Origin: an uncultured Phascolarctobacterium sp.
Lineage (GTDB): Bacteria; Bacillota; Negativicutes; Acidaminococcales; Acidaminococcaceae
Reading direction: 5' to 3'
Assembly: GCF_900753045.1 (NCBI RefSeq)
Contig: NZ_CAADXO010000043.1
Location: forward strand, 34,458-98,457
DNA: 64,000 nt
Position 1 is the first letter of the stretch. Each line of letters starts with the position of its first letter. Below the pieces are notes generated by a model. That model saw only the letters and a list, made by a program, of their open reading frames with translations. It was not told where the DNA came from and did no database searches. Position numbers and translations under genes: made by a program. Below are positions 42,145 to 50,214 of the stretch, piece after piece.

Positions 42145-43259
42145 CAGATATCACCGCCTTTGTTCAGACGCACCTGTTGGTTATCGACAAGCTTGCTGAG
42201 GCCGGCGGTTATCAGAATATCACCCTTATTTAAGCCGCCTGCCAGACGCACGTTGTTGCCTACGTAGCCGGCAACCTTAACGTCCTGCAGCACAGCGCGG
42301 TTATTGCGTACCAGCCAGACCTGTGTCTTGCCGTTCACCTGATACAGTGCGGTAGCGGGAATAACAAGCTCGTCCGCTGCTGCCGCAGCGTCCTTAAAGC
42401 TGACCTTGGCGGTCATGCCGAGTTTGGCTTCTGCAGGCAGCTGCGGCACCGCAACACGCACCTTATAGGTACGGGTAACGCTGTCGGCAATAGGCGAAAT
42501 TTCGCGGACAGTGCCCTTCGCCGTAACATCGGGAAGCGCCCAGAAGCTGATTTCTGCCTGCTGGCCGACGCTCAGCTTCACGTTTTCCGGCACGTTAATC
42601 TGAATTTCACGCTCACCGCTGCGCACGATGGTAACCATCGGCGTACCGGCTGCCGTTACCTGGCCTGCCTCGCCGGTGATGGCTGCCACAATGCCGTCGG
42701 CATCACTCGTCAGCTGCGTGTAGCTCAGCTGGTTGCCGCTGGCGTTGGCGTTGGCCTGTGCCTGACGCAGCGCAGCATTGGCTGCCTCCAACTGGGTGTT
42801 GTACTGGTCGCGCGTTGCTTCGCTCACAGCACCGCCGGCATACAGCTTGTTAAAGCGTGCCGCATTGTCGGCTGCCAGCTTTTGGTTGGCAACTGCGGAT
42901 GCCAGCTGTGCATTGGCTGCCTCTACGCTCTGGTTTACATCCTTCGGGTCAATGGTCATCAGAATCTGGCCGGCATGTACCCGGTCGCCTACGTTGACAA
43001 GGCGGGAAGCGATTCTGCCGGCAGTCTGGAAGGCCAGCTGGCTTTCGTAGCGCCCGCGCACCTCACCGGGATAAACAGCAGAGGAATCGACAATGCTTTC
43101 GCCAATCGTCATTGTCCGGACGATGGGGATGTAGTTTGCCTCCTGCGGTTTATGCGTAATACTGCTGTAAAGCTGCCAGCCTGCGGCTGCCAGTACGACA
43201 ACGGCAGCTCCTGCAGCAAGTTTCTTTTTATCAGGAAGTTTTTCCATAATAGACTGCAT
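42144..43259 (-). CDS. RND periplasmic adaptor (membrane fusion protein)
   Basis: 371 residues. N-terminal membrane anchor (LAAGAAVVVLAAAGWQLY) without a lipobox, lipoyl domain halves around RIASRLVNVGDRVHAGQ and SDADGIVAAITGEAGQV, an Ala/Gln-rich coiled-coil hairpin, a beta-barrel and a membrane-proximal domain. ATG 43259 follows AAGGGAG. Encoded upstream of and co-translated with the RND permease. Confidence 0.95.
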   Translation of the reverse strand: MQSIMEKLPDKKKLAAGAAVVVLAAAGWQLYSSITHKPQEANYIPIVRTMTIGESIVDSSAVYPGEVRGRYESQLAFQTAGRIASRLVNVGDRVHAGQILMTIDPKDVNQSVEAANAQLASAVANQKLAADNAARFNKLYAGGAVSEATRDQYNTQLEAANAALRQAQANANASGNQLSYTQLTSDADGIVAAITGEAGQVTAAGTPMVTIVRSGEREIQINVPENVKLSVGQQAEISFWALPDVTAKGTVREISPIADSVTRTYKVRVAVPQLPAEAKLGMTAKVSFKDAAAAADELVIPATALYQVNGKTQVWLVRNNRAVLQDVKVAGYVGNNVRLAGGLNKGDILITAGLSKLVDNQQVRLNKGGDI

Positions 43260-43292
43260 AATTCAACAGCTCCCTTGCAGAAAAGTTTTATC

Positions 43293-43364
43293 GTTGTAAA
43301 ATTTTTAATCGTTCAATTAAATTATAGGTTGTAATGTAGACAGCGTCAAGCAACAAAGTTGTAA
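43293..43364 (-). promoter_or_regulatory. RND operon promoter with three GTTGTAA elements
   Basis: On the minus strand TTGACG (43349-43344), 17-bp spacer, TATAAT (43326-43321). The heptamer GTTGTAA (plus-strand reading) occurs at 43293-43299, 43328-43334 and 43358-43364, around the promoter. These are candidate sites for the TetR regulator encoded just upstream. Confidence 0.55.
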
Positions 43365-43369
43365 ACAAA

Positions 43370-43399
43370 AATAAAGCTGCTTTGAAGCAGCTTTATTTA
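43370..43399 (-). terminator. Terminator of the RND-linked TetR gene
   Basis: AAATAAAGCTGCTT and AAGCAGCTTTATTT form an almost continuous palindrome with A/T tracts on both sides. It lies between the TetR stop and the RND promoter. Confidence 0.75.
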
Positions 43400-43409
43400 A
43401 GGAATATAT

Positions 43410-44018
43410 TTATTTTTTACTAAGTGATGCAAGGTAGGTGTTGAGCGCCTGCAGCAGGTAATCTAGCTCGGCACCGTTTTTGAAATTGCCCAGCTCGCAG
43501 ATATGGCTGTGCATCAAAAAGAAGAACATGATAATACCTTCCAGCGTGAAGGCAACGTGGGTTGCTTTGATATCCGCAACGATTTCGCCGCAGGCAATCG
43601 CTTCCTCAACCAGCTCGGTCATGAACTGGTGGATGCGGTACAGCTTGCTGCGCACATAATTTTCGAACATGGGCTGCGGAGTCAGCAGCTCGCGGTAAAT
43701 CAGATGAATGTTGTAGGGGTTTTGCTGCTGCATTTCGGCAATGCCGTCTACATAGGTACGCAGCTTGGTCAGCGGTGAACCGGGCTGCTGACGGATTTTG
43801 TCCTGCAGCTTCAGAAATTTCTCGGCCTCGGTATATAAAACCTCCTGATATAAATTCTTTTTGCCACCGAAATAATAGGAAATCAACGCGCTGTTGACAC
43901 CGCTGGCAACAGAAATCTGCTTGATGGACACGGCAGCGAAGCTGTCCATGGCAAACAGCTTAGTTGCGGCCTCAAGAATTTTATCAGCAGAATTGAGATT
44001 AGGACTTTCATCTATCAT
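43410..44018 (-). CDS. TetR/CerR-type regulator of the RND pump
   Basis: 202 residues. N-terminal helix-turn-helix (SIKQISVASGVNSALISYYFGGKKNLY) and a C-terminal ligand domain of the CerR/AcrR style (PMFENYVRSKLYRIHQFMTELVEEA). Encoded on the same strand as and upstream of the pump genes, separated by its own terminator. Local repression of the pump is the simplest reading. Confidence 0.88.
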   Translation of the reverse strand: MIDESPNLNSADKILEAATKLFAMDSFAAVSIKQISVASGVNSALISYYFGGKKNLYQEVLYTEAEKFLKLQDKIRQQPGSPLTKLRTYVDGIAEMQQQNPYNIHLIYRELLTPQPMFENYVRSKLYRIHQFMTELVEEAIACGEIVADIKATHVAFTLEGIIMFFFLMHSHICELGNFKNGAELDYLLQALNTYLASLSKK

Positions 44019-44157
44019 AATAACGTAATACCTCGTTGGAATAAATAATCTATGAATATATTATACACGATTTGGGCGCAGATGTAAGCTGATTTTGTTA
44101 AAAAAGTGATATTATGAAAATATCTTGTTAAATATAAAAATTTTGTTCGTTAATATG

Positions 44158-44186
44158 TTGGCTATGTACTGGTTTTCTGCTATAAT
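44158..44186 (+). promoter_or_regulatory. rmuC promoter
   Basis: TTGGCT (44158-44163), 17-bp spacer, TATAAT (44181-44186), about 30 bp ahead of the gene. Confidence 0.6.
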
Positions 44187-44216
44187 AAAAAAATAACGGA
44201 GGTCAGCATAGAAAAA

Positions 44217-45353
44217 ATGAGTACATTGGCTATAGCTTTGATGATTGCCATAGCCCTGCTTTTGGCAGGTGTGATAATATTATTGATACAGGGACGCCTT
44301 AAGGTGGACATGACGGCGCAGCGGCTGGAGCTTTTGGAGCGCAGGCTTGCGGAAAGCATGTACGACCTGCGCGGCGAGCAGAGCACGTTGGCGCGGGCGG
44401 CACGCTTGGAAAACCAGGCGGCGAGCGACAGGCTGAGCGAACAGATTGACAAGCGTGTGGCGCGTCTGGCGGATATGACGGACCAGAATCTGGAGCGCAT
44501 CCGCATGACTGTGGACGAGCGCCTTAATCAATCGCTGGAGCAGAAGTTTGCGCAGGTCAACAAGTGCTTGGGCGAGGTGCATCAGTCACTGGGACAGATG
44601 CAGAGCCTTTCCTGCGGCGTGGACGAGCTGCGGCGTGTTCTTTCGAACGTCAAGGTGCGCGGTACCTGGGGCGAAATGCAGCTTGGCAATATCCTTAAGG
44701 ATATTCTTGACCGTGCAAGATATGTAGAAAATGCGGAGGTGCGTCCGCACAGCGGCCTGCGCGTGGAATATGCCCTGCGCTTGCCGGGCCAACAGGAGCA
44801 GGAGGTGCTGCTGCCGATTGACGCCAAGTTTCCGCTGGAGGATTACCAAAGGTTGCAGCAGGCGCGTGAGGCCGGTGATACGCAGGCGGCGGATGCGGCG
44901 GCGAAGCAGCTGGAGCGACGCTTAAAGAGCGAAGCGAAGGATATTTGCGAAAAATATATCTGCCCGCCGTATTCGACGGATTTTGCCGTAATGTATCTGC
45001 CGAGTGAAGGACTGTTTGCGGAGGCTTTGGCCTTGCCGGGACTGGCCGAAGAACTGCAGCTGAAGTTCAGAGTGTGCGTGGCTGGGCCGACGACGCTGGC
45101 AGCGCTGGTCAACAGCCTGCAGCTGGGCTTCCGCACGTTGGCGGTGCAGCAGCGTACTACCGAGGTGTGGCAGCTGCTGAACAAGGTTAAGCAGGAGCTT
45201 GCCGGCCTGGAAACAGCCCTTGATAAAACAGCCAAAAAGCTGGAGGAGGGGCAGAACGCCCTGCATACCACCAAGCGCTATACAGCACGCTTGCAGAAGC
45301 AGCTGGAGGCTGTGCAGCTGTTAGATGAGGAAGATAAGCATGACAAAGAATAA
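44217..45353 (+). CDS. rmuC: RmuC-family DNA recombination protein
   Basis: 378 residues: one N-terminal membrane helix, a long coiled coil (about 30-125), then the RmuC nuclease-like domain with VRGTWGEMQLGNIL, LPIDAKFPLEDYQRL and FAVMYLPSEGLFAEAL, and a C-terminal coiled coil. RmuC limits inversion and rearrangement at short inverted repeats in E. coli. ACGGAGG lies 14 nt before ATG 44217. The stop overlaps the next small gene. Confidence 0.92.
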   Translation: MSTLAIALMIAIALLLAGVIILLIQGRLKVDMTAQRLELLERRLAESMYDLRGEQSTLARAARLENQAASDRLSEQIDKRVARLADMTDQNLERIRMTVDERLNQSLEQKFAQVNKCLGEVHQSLGQMQSLSCGVDELRRVLSNVKVRGTWGEMQLGNILKDILDRARYVENAEVRPHSGLRVEYALRLPGQQEQEVLLPIDAKFPLEDYQRLQQAREAGDTQAADAAAKQLERRLKSEAKDICEKYICPPYSTDFAVMYLPSEGLFAEALALPGLAEELQLKFRVCVAGPTTLAALVNSLQLGFRTLAVQQRTTEVWQLLNKVKQELAGLETALDKTAKKLEEGQNALHTTKRYTARLQKQLEAVQLLDEEDKHDKE

Positions 45354-45555
45354 TGAGCCTCAGCCTTATAAAAAGCCGCCGCTGTGGGTACAGATATTAT
45401 TGTGGGCCTACGGCTTTATGTGGCTGAATATGATTTTTGTTACGGGCTTAAACAGCCTGTATCTCGGTTATATAGATTATGACAGCGGCAGCATTGCCTT
45501 CGCCATGACCTGTGGCTTTTGGCTGATTTTCAAATATTTGCCGCGCTTGCTTTAA
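45340..45555 (+). CDS. Small hypothetical membrane protein
   Basis: 71 residues with two predicted membrane helices (VQILLWAYGFMWLNMIFV and SIAFAMTCGFWLIFKYL) and a basic, proline-containing N-terminus. It overlaps the rmuC stop by 14 bp and is followed 15 bp later by the Nudix gene, so it is probably co-transcribed. No family recognised. Confidence 0.65.
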   Translation: MTKNNEPQPYKKPPLWVQILLWAYGFMWLNMIFVTGLNSLYLGYIDYDSGSIAFAMTCGFWLIFKYLPRLL

Positions 45556-45570
45556 GAGGGGGAATTTATC

Positions 45571-46074
45571 GTGGAGCAATGGGATATTTATGACAGTGAA
45601 CGCCGTCTTACCGGACGGACGATGAAGAAAAATGACTGGATACTGCAGGACGGCGAATACCATCTGACGGTGCTGGGCGTTGTGCGCAACACCGACGGAC
45701 GCTTTTTAATTACCAGACGCGTGCTGACGAAGGTCTGGGCTGCCGGCTGGTGGGAGGTTCCCGGAGGTGCGGTGCAGGCGGGCGAAAGCTCACGCGAGGC
45801 TGTGAACCGCGAGGTGTGGGAGGAAACAGGTCTTGATGTTTCTGCCTGCGCAGGCGGACCGGCGCTGACCTATCACCGTGAAAATCCGGGCGAGGGCGAT
45901 AATTATTTTGTCGACTGCTATCTTTTTACGCTGCCCTTTGCGCCGGAGCAGGTGAAAATCCGCCCTAATGAGGCGCTGGAATACAAGCTGGCAACGTTGG
46001 AGGAAATTCAGGAGCTGGCGCGTCAGGGAATCTTTTTGCATTATGACAGTATTAAGGATGTTTTTGCAAAATAA
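45571..46074 (+). CDS. Nudix hydrolase
   Basis: 167 residues with a full Nudix box (G-x5-E-x7-REVWEETGLD, starting GGAVQAGESSREAVN), which binds magnesium and cleaves nucleoside-diphosphate-linked substrates. The N-terminal part (WDIYDSERRLTGRTM) resembles the isopentenyl-diphosphate isomerase/YfcD-type Nudix group. GTG start at 45571 after AGAGGGGGA. Exact substrate unknown. Confidence 0.92.
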   Translation: MEQWDIYDSERRLTGRTMKKNDWILQDGEYHLTVLGVVRNTDGRFLITRRVLTKVWAAGWWEVPGGAVQAGESSREAVNREVWEETGLDVSACAGGPALTYHRENPGEGDNYFVDCYLFTLPFAPEQVKIRPNEALEYKLATLEEIQELARQGIFLHYDSIKDVFAK

Positions 46075-46180
46075 AGCTATCTGCCGGCGTTTGCTGTTGA
46101 AAAAACACAGCCGGCGTGGTAAAATGTTATGGTAAATGCTTAAATAAATATGGCAAAGAGAAAGTTTGGAGGAATTTACA

Positions 46181-46921
46181 ATGTCAGGACATTCTAAATG
46201 GGCGAACATTAAACATAAAAAAGGCAAGGCTGACGCTCTGCGCGGCAAAATCACTACTAAAATCAGCCGTGAAATCACTATTGCCGTTCGTATGGGCGGT
46301 GCAGATCCTACCGGTAACATGAAGCTGAAGCTGGCTCTGTCCAAGGCTAAAGCTAACAATATCCCTAAAGACAACATTCAACGTGCAATCCAAAAGGGTG
46401 CAGGTGCTCTGGAAGGCCAAAGCTTCGAAGAGATTACCTATGAAGGCTACGGTCCTGCAGGCGTTGCTATGATGGTTAGCTGCCTGACCGATAACCGTAA
46501 CCGTACCGCTGCCGATGTACGTCACGTATTCTCTAAGCACGGCGGCAACCTGGGTGCCAGCGGCTGCGTAAGCTACATGTTCAAACAAAAAGGTATCTTC
46601 GCAGTTAGCGCCGAAACCGGTGTGAGCGAGGATGATCTGATGATGATCGCTCTGGATGCCGGTGCTGAGGATATCAAGAGCAGCGAAGACGGCTTCGAAA
46701 TCATTACCGATCCGGCTGCTTATGACGATGTAGAAAAGGCTTTGGCTGATAACAATATTGAAGTTGCAATGTCCGAAATCACCATGGTTCCCGATACTAT
46801 GGCTGAGCTGTCCGGTGAGGACGCTGAAAAGGTTCAGAAGATGCTGGACGCATTGGATGATTGCGATGATGTACAAGACGTTTACACCAACGCTGACTTG
46901 CCGGAAGACGACGAGGAATAA
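46181..46921 (+). CDS. yebC: YebC/PmpR-family protein
   Basis: 246 residues, full length. MSGHSKWANIKHKKG and the central DNRNRTAADVRHVFSKHGG are diagnostic. YebC proteins were described as DNA-binding regulators; YebC-type members have more recently been linked to relief of ribosome stalling at polyproline. ATG 46181 is 8 nt after GGAGG; an in-frame TTG at 46166 precedes that site and is rejected. It stands at the head of the ruvCAB cluster, as in many bacteria. Confidence 0.96.
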   Translation: MSGHSKWANIKHKKGKADALRGKITTKISREITIAVRMGGADPTGNMKLKLALSKAKANNIPKDNIQRAIQKGAGALEGQSFEEITYEGYGPAGVAMMVSCLTDNRNRTAADVRHVFSKHGGNLGASGCVSYMFKQKGIFAVSAETGVSEDDLMMIALDAGAEDIKSSEDGFEIITDPAAYDDVEKALADNNIEVAMSEITMVPDTMAELSGEDAEKVQKMLDALDDCDDVQDVYTNADLPEDDEE

Positions 46922-46972
46922 TATTATTATTACGAAGTAACTGCAATGTGCGCGAAGCATAGTTGCAGAAAG

Positions 46973-47007
46973 GAAAGCAGGCAGTTGATGTCTGCTTTCT
47001 GTTTTTT
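46973..47007 (+). terminator. Terminator after yebC
   Basis: GAAAGCAG (46973-46980) pairs with CTGCTTTC (46992-46999), then TGTTTTTT. It lies immediately before ruvC, whose start is 13 bp beyond the T-run. Confidence 0.8.
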
Positions 47008-47019
47008 GAGAGGTTTTTT

Positions 47020-47514
47020 ATGCTGGTTTTAGGAATTGACCCCGGTACCGCCATCTGCGGTTATGGCTTGGTAGATATGACAGGCAACCGTCTGCGCCCG
47101 GTTTTTTACGGCTCGGTGCTGACGGATAAGGATATGCTGCCGGAGCTGAGGCTGAAGAAGATTTACGATGATATTTCGGATATTATCGAGCACTTCAAGC
47201 CGGATCTGCTGAGTATCGAAAAGCTGTTTTTTAACCGCAACGTGACTACTGCGATTCCTGTAGGACAGGCACGCGGCGTTGTGCTTTTGGCTGCGGCCAA
47301 CAAGGGACTGCCGGTGATGGAGTTTACGCCGATGCAGATTAAGCTGTCGGTAGTAGGCACAGGCAGTGCAACGAAGGAGCAGGTTATCTATATGGTGATG
47401 CATCTGCTCAATATCCGCGAAAAAATTAAACCGGATGATACGGCCGATGCGCTGGCAGCAGCAATCTGCGGCATCAATACTGCGTCTACGCGCAGATGGC
47501 AGGAGGGAAGATAA
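47020..47514 (+). CDS. ruvC: Holliday-junction resolvase RuvC
   Basis: 164 residues; RNase H-fold endonuclease acting with RuvAB. First catalytic Asp in LGIDPGTAICGYG, Glu in LSIEKLFFNRNV, and late Asp pair in KPDDTADALAAAICG. ATG 47020 follows GAGAGG; RuvA starts directly after its stop. Confidence 0.97.
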   Translation: MLVLGIDPGTAICGYGLVDMTGNRLRPVFYGSVLTDKDMLPELRLKKIYDDISDIIEHFKPDLLSIEKLFFNRNVTTAIPVGQARGVVLLAAANKGLPVMEFTPMQIKLSVVGTGSATKEQVIYMVMHLLNIREKIKPDDTADALAAAICGINTASTRRWQEGR

Positions 47515-48117
47515 ATGATAGGTTCATTGAAGGGCACTGTTGACAGCCTGGGCATAGACAACTGCATAATCGAAACGGCAGGCGGCGTAGGCTACCGTGT
47601 TTTCATGCCGGCAGCACAGCTGGCACAGCTGACGCAGGGTGCCTCTGTACGCCTGCACATCCACACGGCGGTACGCGAGGATGCCATTGTTCTTTACGGC
47701 TTTTTGAGCCAAGAATATTATGACCTCTTTGAGCTGCTGCTGACTATCAGCGGCGTAGGTCCCAAGATGGCCTTGGGAATTTTATCCGCAGTCAAGCCGG
47801 ATGCCTTTTATCTGGCGGTGCAGAGCCGTGATATCAAGGTGCTCACCAAGCTGCCCGGTATCGGCAAAAAGACGGCGGAGCGTCTGCTGCTGGAATTGAA
47901 GGACAAGGTCGGCCCTGTGGCTGCCGAAAGCGGCGACAGCTTCGGCGAGGCAGTAGCTGCCGGAGGCAGCGGCGCTGTAGCGGAGGCCATCGAAGCACTT
48001 GCTTCCCTGGGCTACAGCAACAGCGAGATTATGCCCGTAATCAAGAAAATCGAAGGCGCAGAGAGCAAGACGAGCGAGGAAATTCTGAAGCAGGCCTTAA
48101 GGCTGATGATGAAGTAA
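47515..48117 (+). CDS. ruvA: Holliday-junction branch-migration protein RuvA
   Basis: 200 residues; tetrameric junction-binding protein. OB domain (MIGSLKGTVDSLG), helix-hairpin-helix pair (LLTISGVGPKMALGIL, LPGIGKKTAERLLLELKD) and the C-terminal RuvB-contact domain (ALASLGYSNSEI). No gap to ruvC. Confidence 0.97.
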   Translation: MIGSLKGTVDSLGIDNCIIETAGGVGYRVFMPAAQLAQLTQGASVRLHIHTAVREDAIVLYGFLSQEYYDLFELLLTISGVGPKMALGILSAVKPDAFYLAVQSRDIKVLTKLPGIGKKTAERLLLELKDKVGPVAAESGDSFGEAVAAGGSGAVAEAIEALASLGYSNSEIMPVIKKIEGAESKTSEEILKQALRLMMK

Positions 48118-48192
48118 TTTCCCGCAGATAAATCGTCTGGCGGTATTTGAGCCTGCAGCAGTAGGCTGCACAAGGCTTACTAGGAGGAACTT

Positions 48193-49200
48193 ATGGAATT
48201 TGATGATAGAATTATTGCCGGGGCGGAACAGGAAGCAGATGGCTGGCAGTACAGCCTGCGTCCGCGTCTGTTAAATGAATATATAGGTCAGACGCAGGTC
48301 AAGGATAATCTGTCTATTTTCATTAAGGCTGCCGCTGCCCGCCACGAAGCGCTGGACCATGTGCTGCTGTTCGGGCCTCCGGGCCTGGGCAAAACTACGC
48401 TGGCCAACATTATTGCCAACGAGCTTAATGTCAACATCCGCGTTACCAGCGGACCGGCGATTGAACGTCAGGGAGATTTGGCAGCAATTTTAACCAACCT
48501 TGGCGACAATGATGTACTTTTTATTGACGAAATCCACCGCTTGTCCAAGACCGTAGAGGAAATCTTGTATTCCGCTATGGAGGATTTTGCGTTAGATATT
48601 ATTATCGGCAAAGGTCCTGCAGCACGCAGTGTGCGTCTGGACCTGCCGCATTTTACGCTTATCGGCGCTACCACGCGCCTGGGCGCTATAGCAGCGCCTT
48701 TGCGTGACCGTTTCGGCGTGCAGTGCTGCCTGGAATTTTACAAGCCGGAGGAGCTGCAGTTTATTATTACACGTGCAGCGGAAATCCTTAATGTAAAAAT
48801 CGACAAGGAAGGCGCTATGGAAATTGCCCGCCGCAGCAGAGGTACGCCGCGTATCGCAAACCGTCTGCTGAAGCGTGTGCGCGATTTCGCTCAGGTGCTG
48901 GGCGTGGAGGTTATCAACCGTCAGCTGGCAGATGAAGCGTTGGCCAAGCTGGAGGTTGACCGCTACGGCTTCGACCGCAACGACCGCAAAATTTTGACGA
49001 CTATCGTCAAGACCTTCGGCGGCGGTCCTGTTGGCATCGAAACGATTGCCGCAGCCGTGAGCGAGGAATCTTCAACCATTGAGGATGTAATCGAGCCGTA
49101 TCTGATGCAGCAGGGAATGCTGAACCGCACCTCGCGCGGACGTATGGCGACACGCGAAACCTATAGATATCTGGGAATGCCGTTTCCCGAAAATCAGTAA
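48193..49200 (+). CDS. ruvB: Holliday-junction helicase RuvB
   Basis: 335 residues; AAA+ motor. Starts near LRPRLLNEYIGQTQVKDNL, Walker A GPPGLGKTT, Walker B LFIDEIHRL, sensor 1 GATTR, arginine finger region PLRDRFG, and the winged-helix C-terminus (GGPVGIETIAAA ... GRMATRETYRYLG). Strong AGGAGG upstream. Confidence 0.98.
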   Translation: MEFDDRIIAGAEQEADGWQYSLRPRLLNEYIGQTQVKDNLSIFIKAAAARHEALDHVLLFGPPGLGKTTLANIIANELNVNIRVTSGPAIERQGDLAAILTNLGDNDVLFIDEIHRLSKTVEEILYSAMEDFALDIIIGKGPAARSVRLDLPHFTLIGATTRLGAIAAPLRDRFGVQCCLEFYKPEELQFIITRAAEILNVKIDKEGAMEIARRSRGTPRIANRLLKRVRDFAQVLGVEVINRQLADEALAKLEVDRYGFDRNDRKILTTIVKTFGGGPVGIETIAAAVSEESSTIEDVIEPYLMQQGMLNRTSRGRMATRETYRYLGMPFPENQ

Positions 49201-49226
49201 AGCAGCTTAGCTGCTCAGGAGGAAAA

Positions 49227-49829
49227 ATGAAATTATTATTACACGCCTGCTGCGGTCCTTGTGCCTGCTACCCTACGGAGCAGCTGACGGCGGCGGGAAC
49301 AGATTTTGATATTTTGTTTTTTAATCCTAACATTCATCCGTACAAGGAGTTCAAGCACAGGCTGAGCACCCTGCGGGAGTTTTGTGAGAAGAAGCGCTAC
49401 AATCTTATTATCGACAAAAGCTATCCGATAGAGGAATGCATCCGCGGTATGCTGTCAGAGCCTACCGTGCGCTGTGCCTTCTGCTACCGTATGCGCCTGC
49501 GCTACGCAGCGCAATTTGCCAAAGAAAACGGCTACGATGCCTTTTCGACGACGCTACTCGTCAGTCCCTATCAGCGCCATGAGCTGATAAAAAAGGAGGC
49601 GGAGGCGGCAGCAGCGGAGTTCGGTATTCCGTTCTATTACGAGGACTTCCGCGTCGGCTATCAGCGCGGCGTGGACATCAGCCTGGAGCTGGGGCTGTAT
49701 CGCCAGCAGTATTGCGGCTGTGTCTTCAGCGAGCGTGACCGCTACGAAATCCGCAAAAAGCCCAAGGCGGAAGCAACGCAGGATAAGTTTGTGGTTGTAA
49801 GCAAAAATATTAAAATGGTGAACAGATAA
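49227..49829 (+). CDS. queH: Epoxyqueuosine reductase QueH
   Basis: 200 residues of the former DUF208 family, the non-cobalamin route for the last step of queuosine synthesis, reducing epoxyqueuosine in tRNA. Cysteine pairs for the iron-sulfur cluster and metal: HACCGPCACYP at the N-terminus, VRCAFCYRMRL, and QQYCGCVFSE near the end. It clusters with queA and tgt downstream, giving the tRNA-modifying half of the pathway in this window. Confidence 0.94.
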   Translation: MKLLLHACCGPCACYPTEQLTAAGTDFDILFFNPNIHPYKEFKHRLSTLREFCEKKRYNLIIDKSYPIEECIRGMLSEPTVRCAFCYRMRLRYAAQFAKENGYDAFSTTLLVSPYQRHELIKKEAEAAAAEFGIPFYYEDFRVGYQRGVDISLELGLYRQQYCGCVFSERDRYEIRKKPKAEATQDKFVVVSKNIKMVNR

Positions 49830-49844
49830 AGGCTGACGGATAAT

Positions 49845-50195
49845 TGGAGTAACAACAACCCTCAGTCAAAATCACTAGCGTGATTTTGCCAGCTCCCTTG
49901 ACGCTAAGACCCAGTTTATCGCAAGCTATGCGCCGCGAGAAACTGTTGGTCGTGCTAATGTCGCTTTGCGACGCAGGGAGCATATATGGGTTAGTGGTGA
50001 TTTTAAGGGTTGAGATAAAAGTTGATGTGTAGGTTATACAACCCTCAGTCATCGCCTTTGGCGATGCCAGCTCCCTTTCAGGGAGCATATAGAGGTTGGG
50101 TGTAATTGCGAACTGTAATTTTAAATCTAGCCTGCTATATCTCCCCTGAAAGGGGAGGTGGCTGCGAGCGAAGCGAGCAGACGGAAGGGTTGTGC
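49845..50195. repeat. Array of three dispersed palindromic repeat units
   Basis: Fills the gap between queH and the SpoIID-like gene; no gene is seen. Unit 1 (about 49857-49980): CAACCCTCAGTCA, hairpin AAAATCAC/GTGATTTT, TGCCAGCTCCCTT, then a long insertion before AGGGAGC. Unit 2 (about 50040-50090): the same CAACCCTCAGTCA, hairpin TCGCC/GGCGA, TGCCAGCTCCCT, AGGGAGC. Unit 3 (about 50140-50190) is inverted and is nearly the same as 3043-3100. Each unit is a pair of hairpins with variable stem sequence inside a fixed frame. Confidence 0.75.
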
Positions 50196-50214
50196 GAAAA
50201 TCGAGGAAAAGTAT

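Noticed and set aside
49845..50195. Insertion sequence or transposase remnant
   Set aside because: No transposase frame, terminal inverted repeats or target duplication; the segment is explained by palindromic repeat units.
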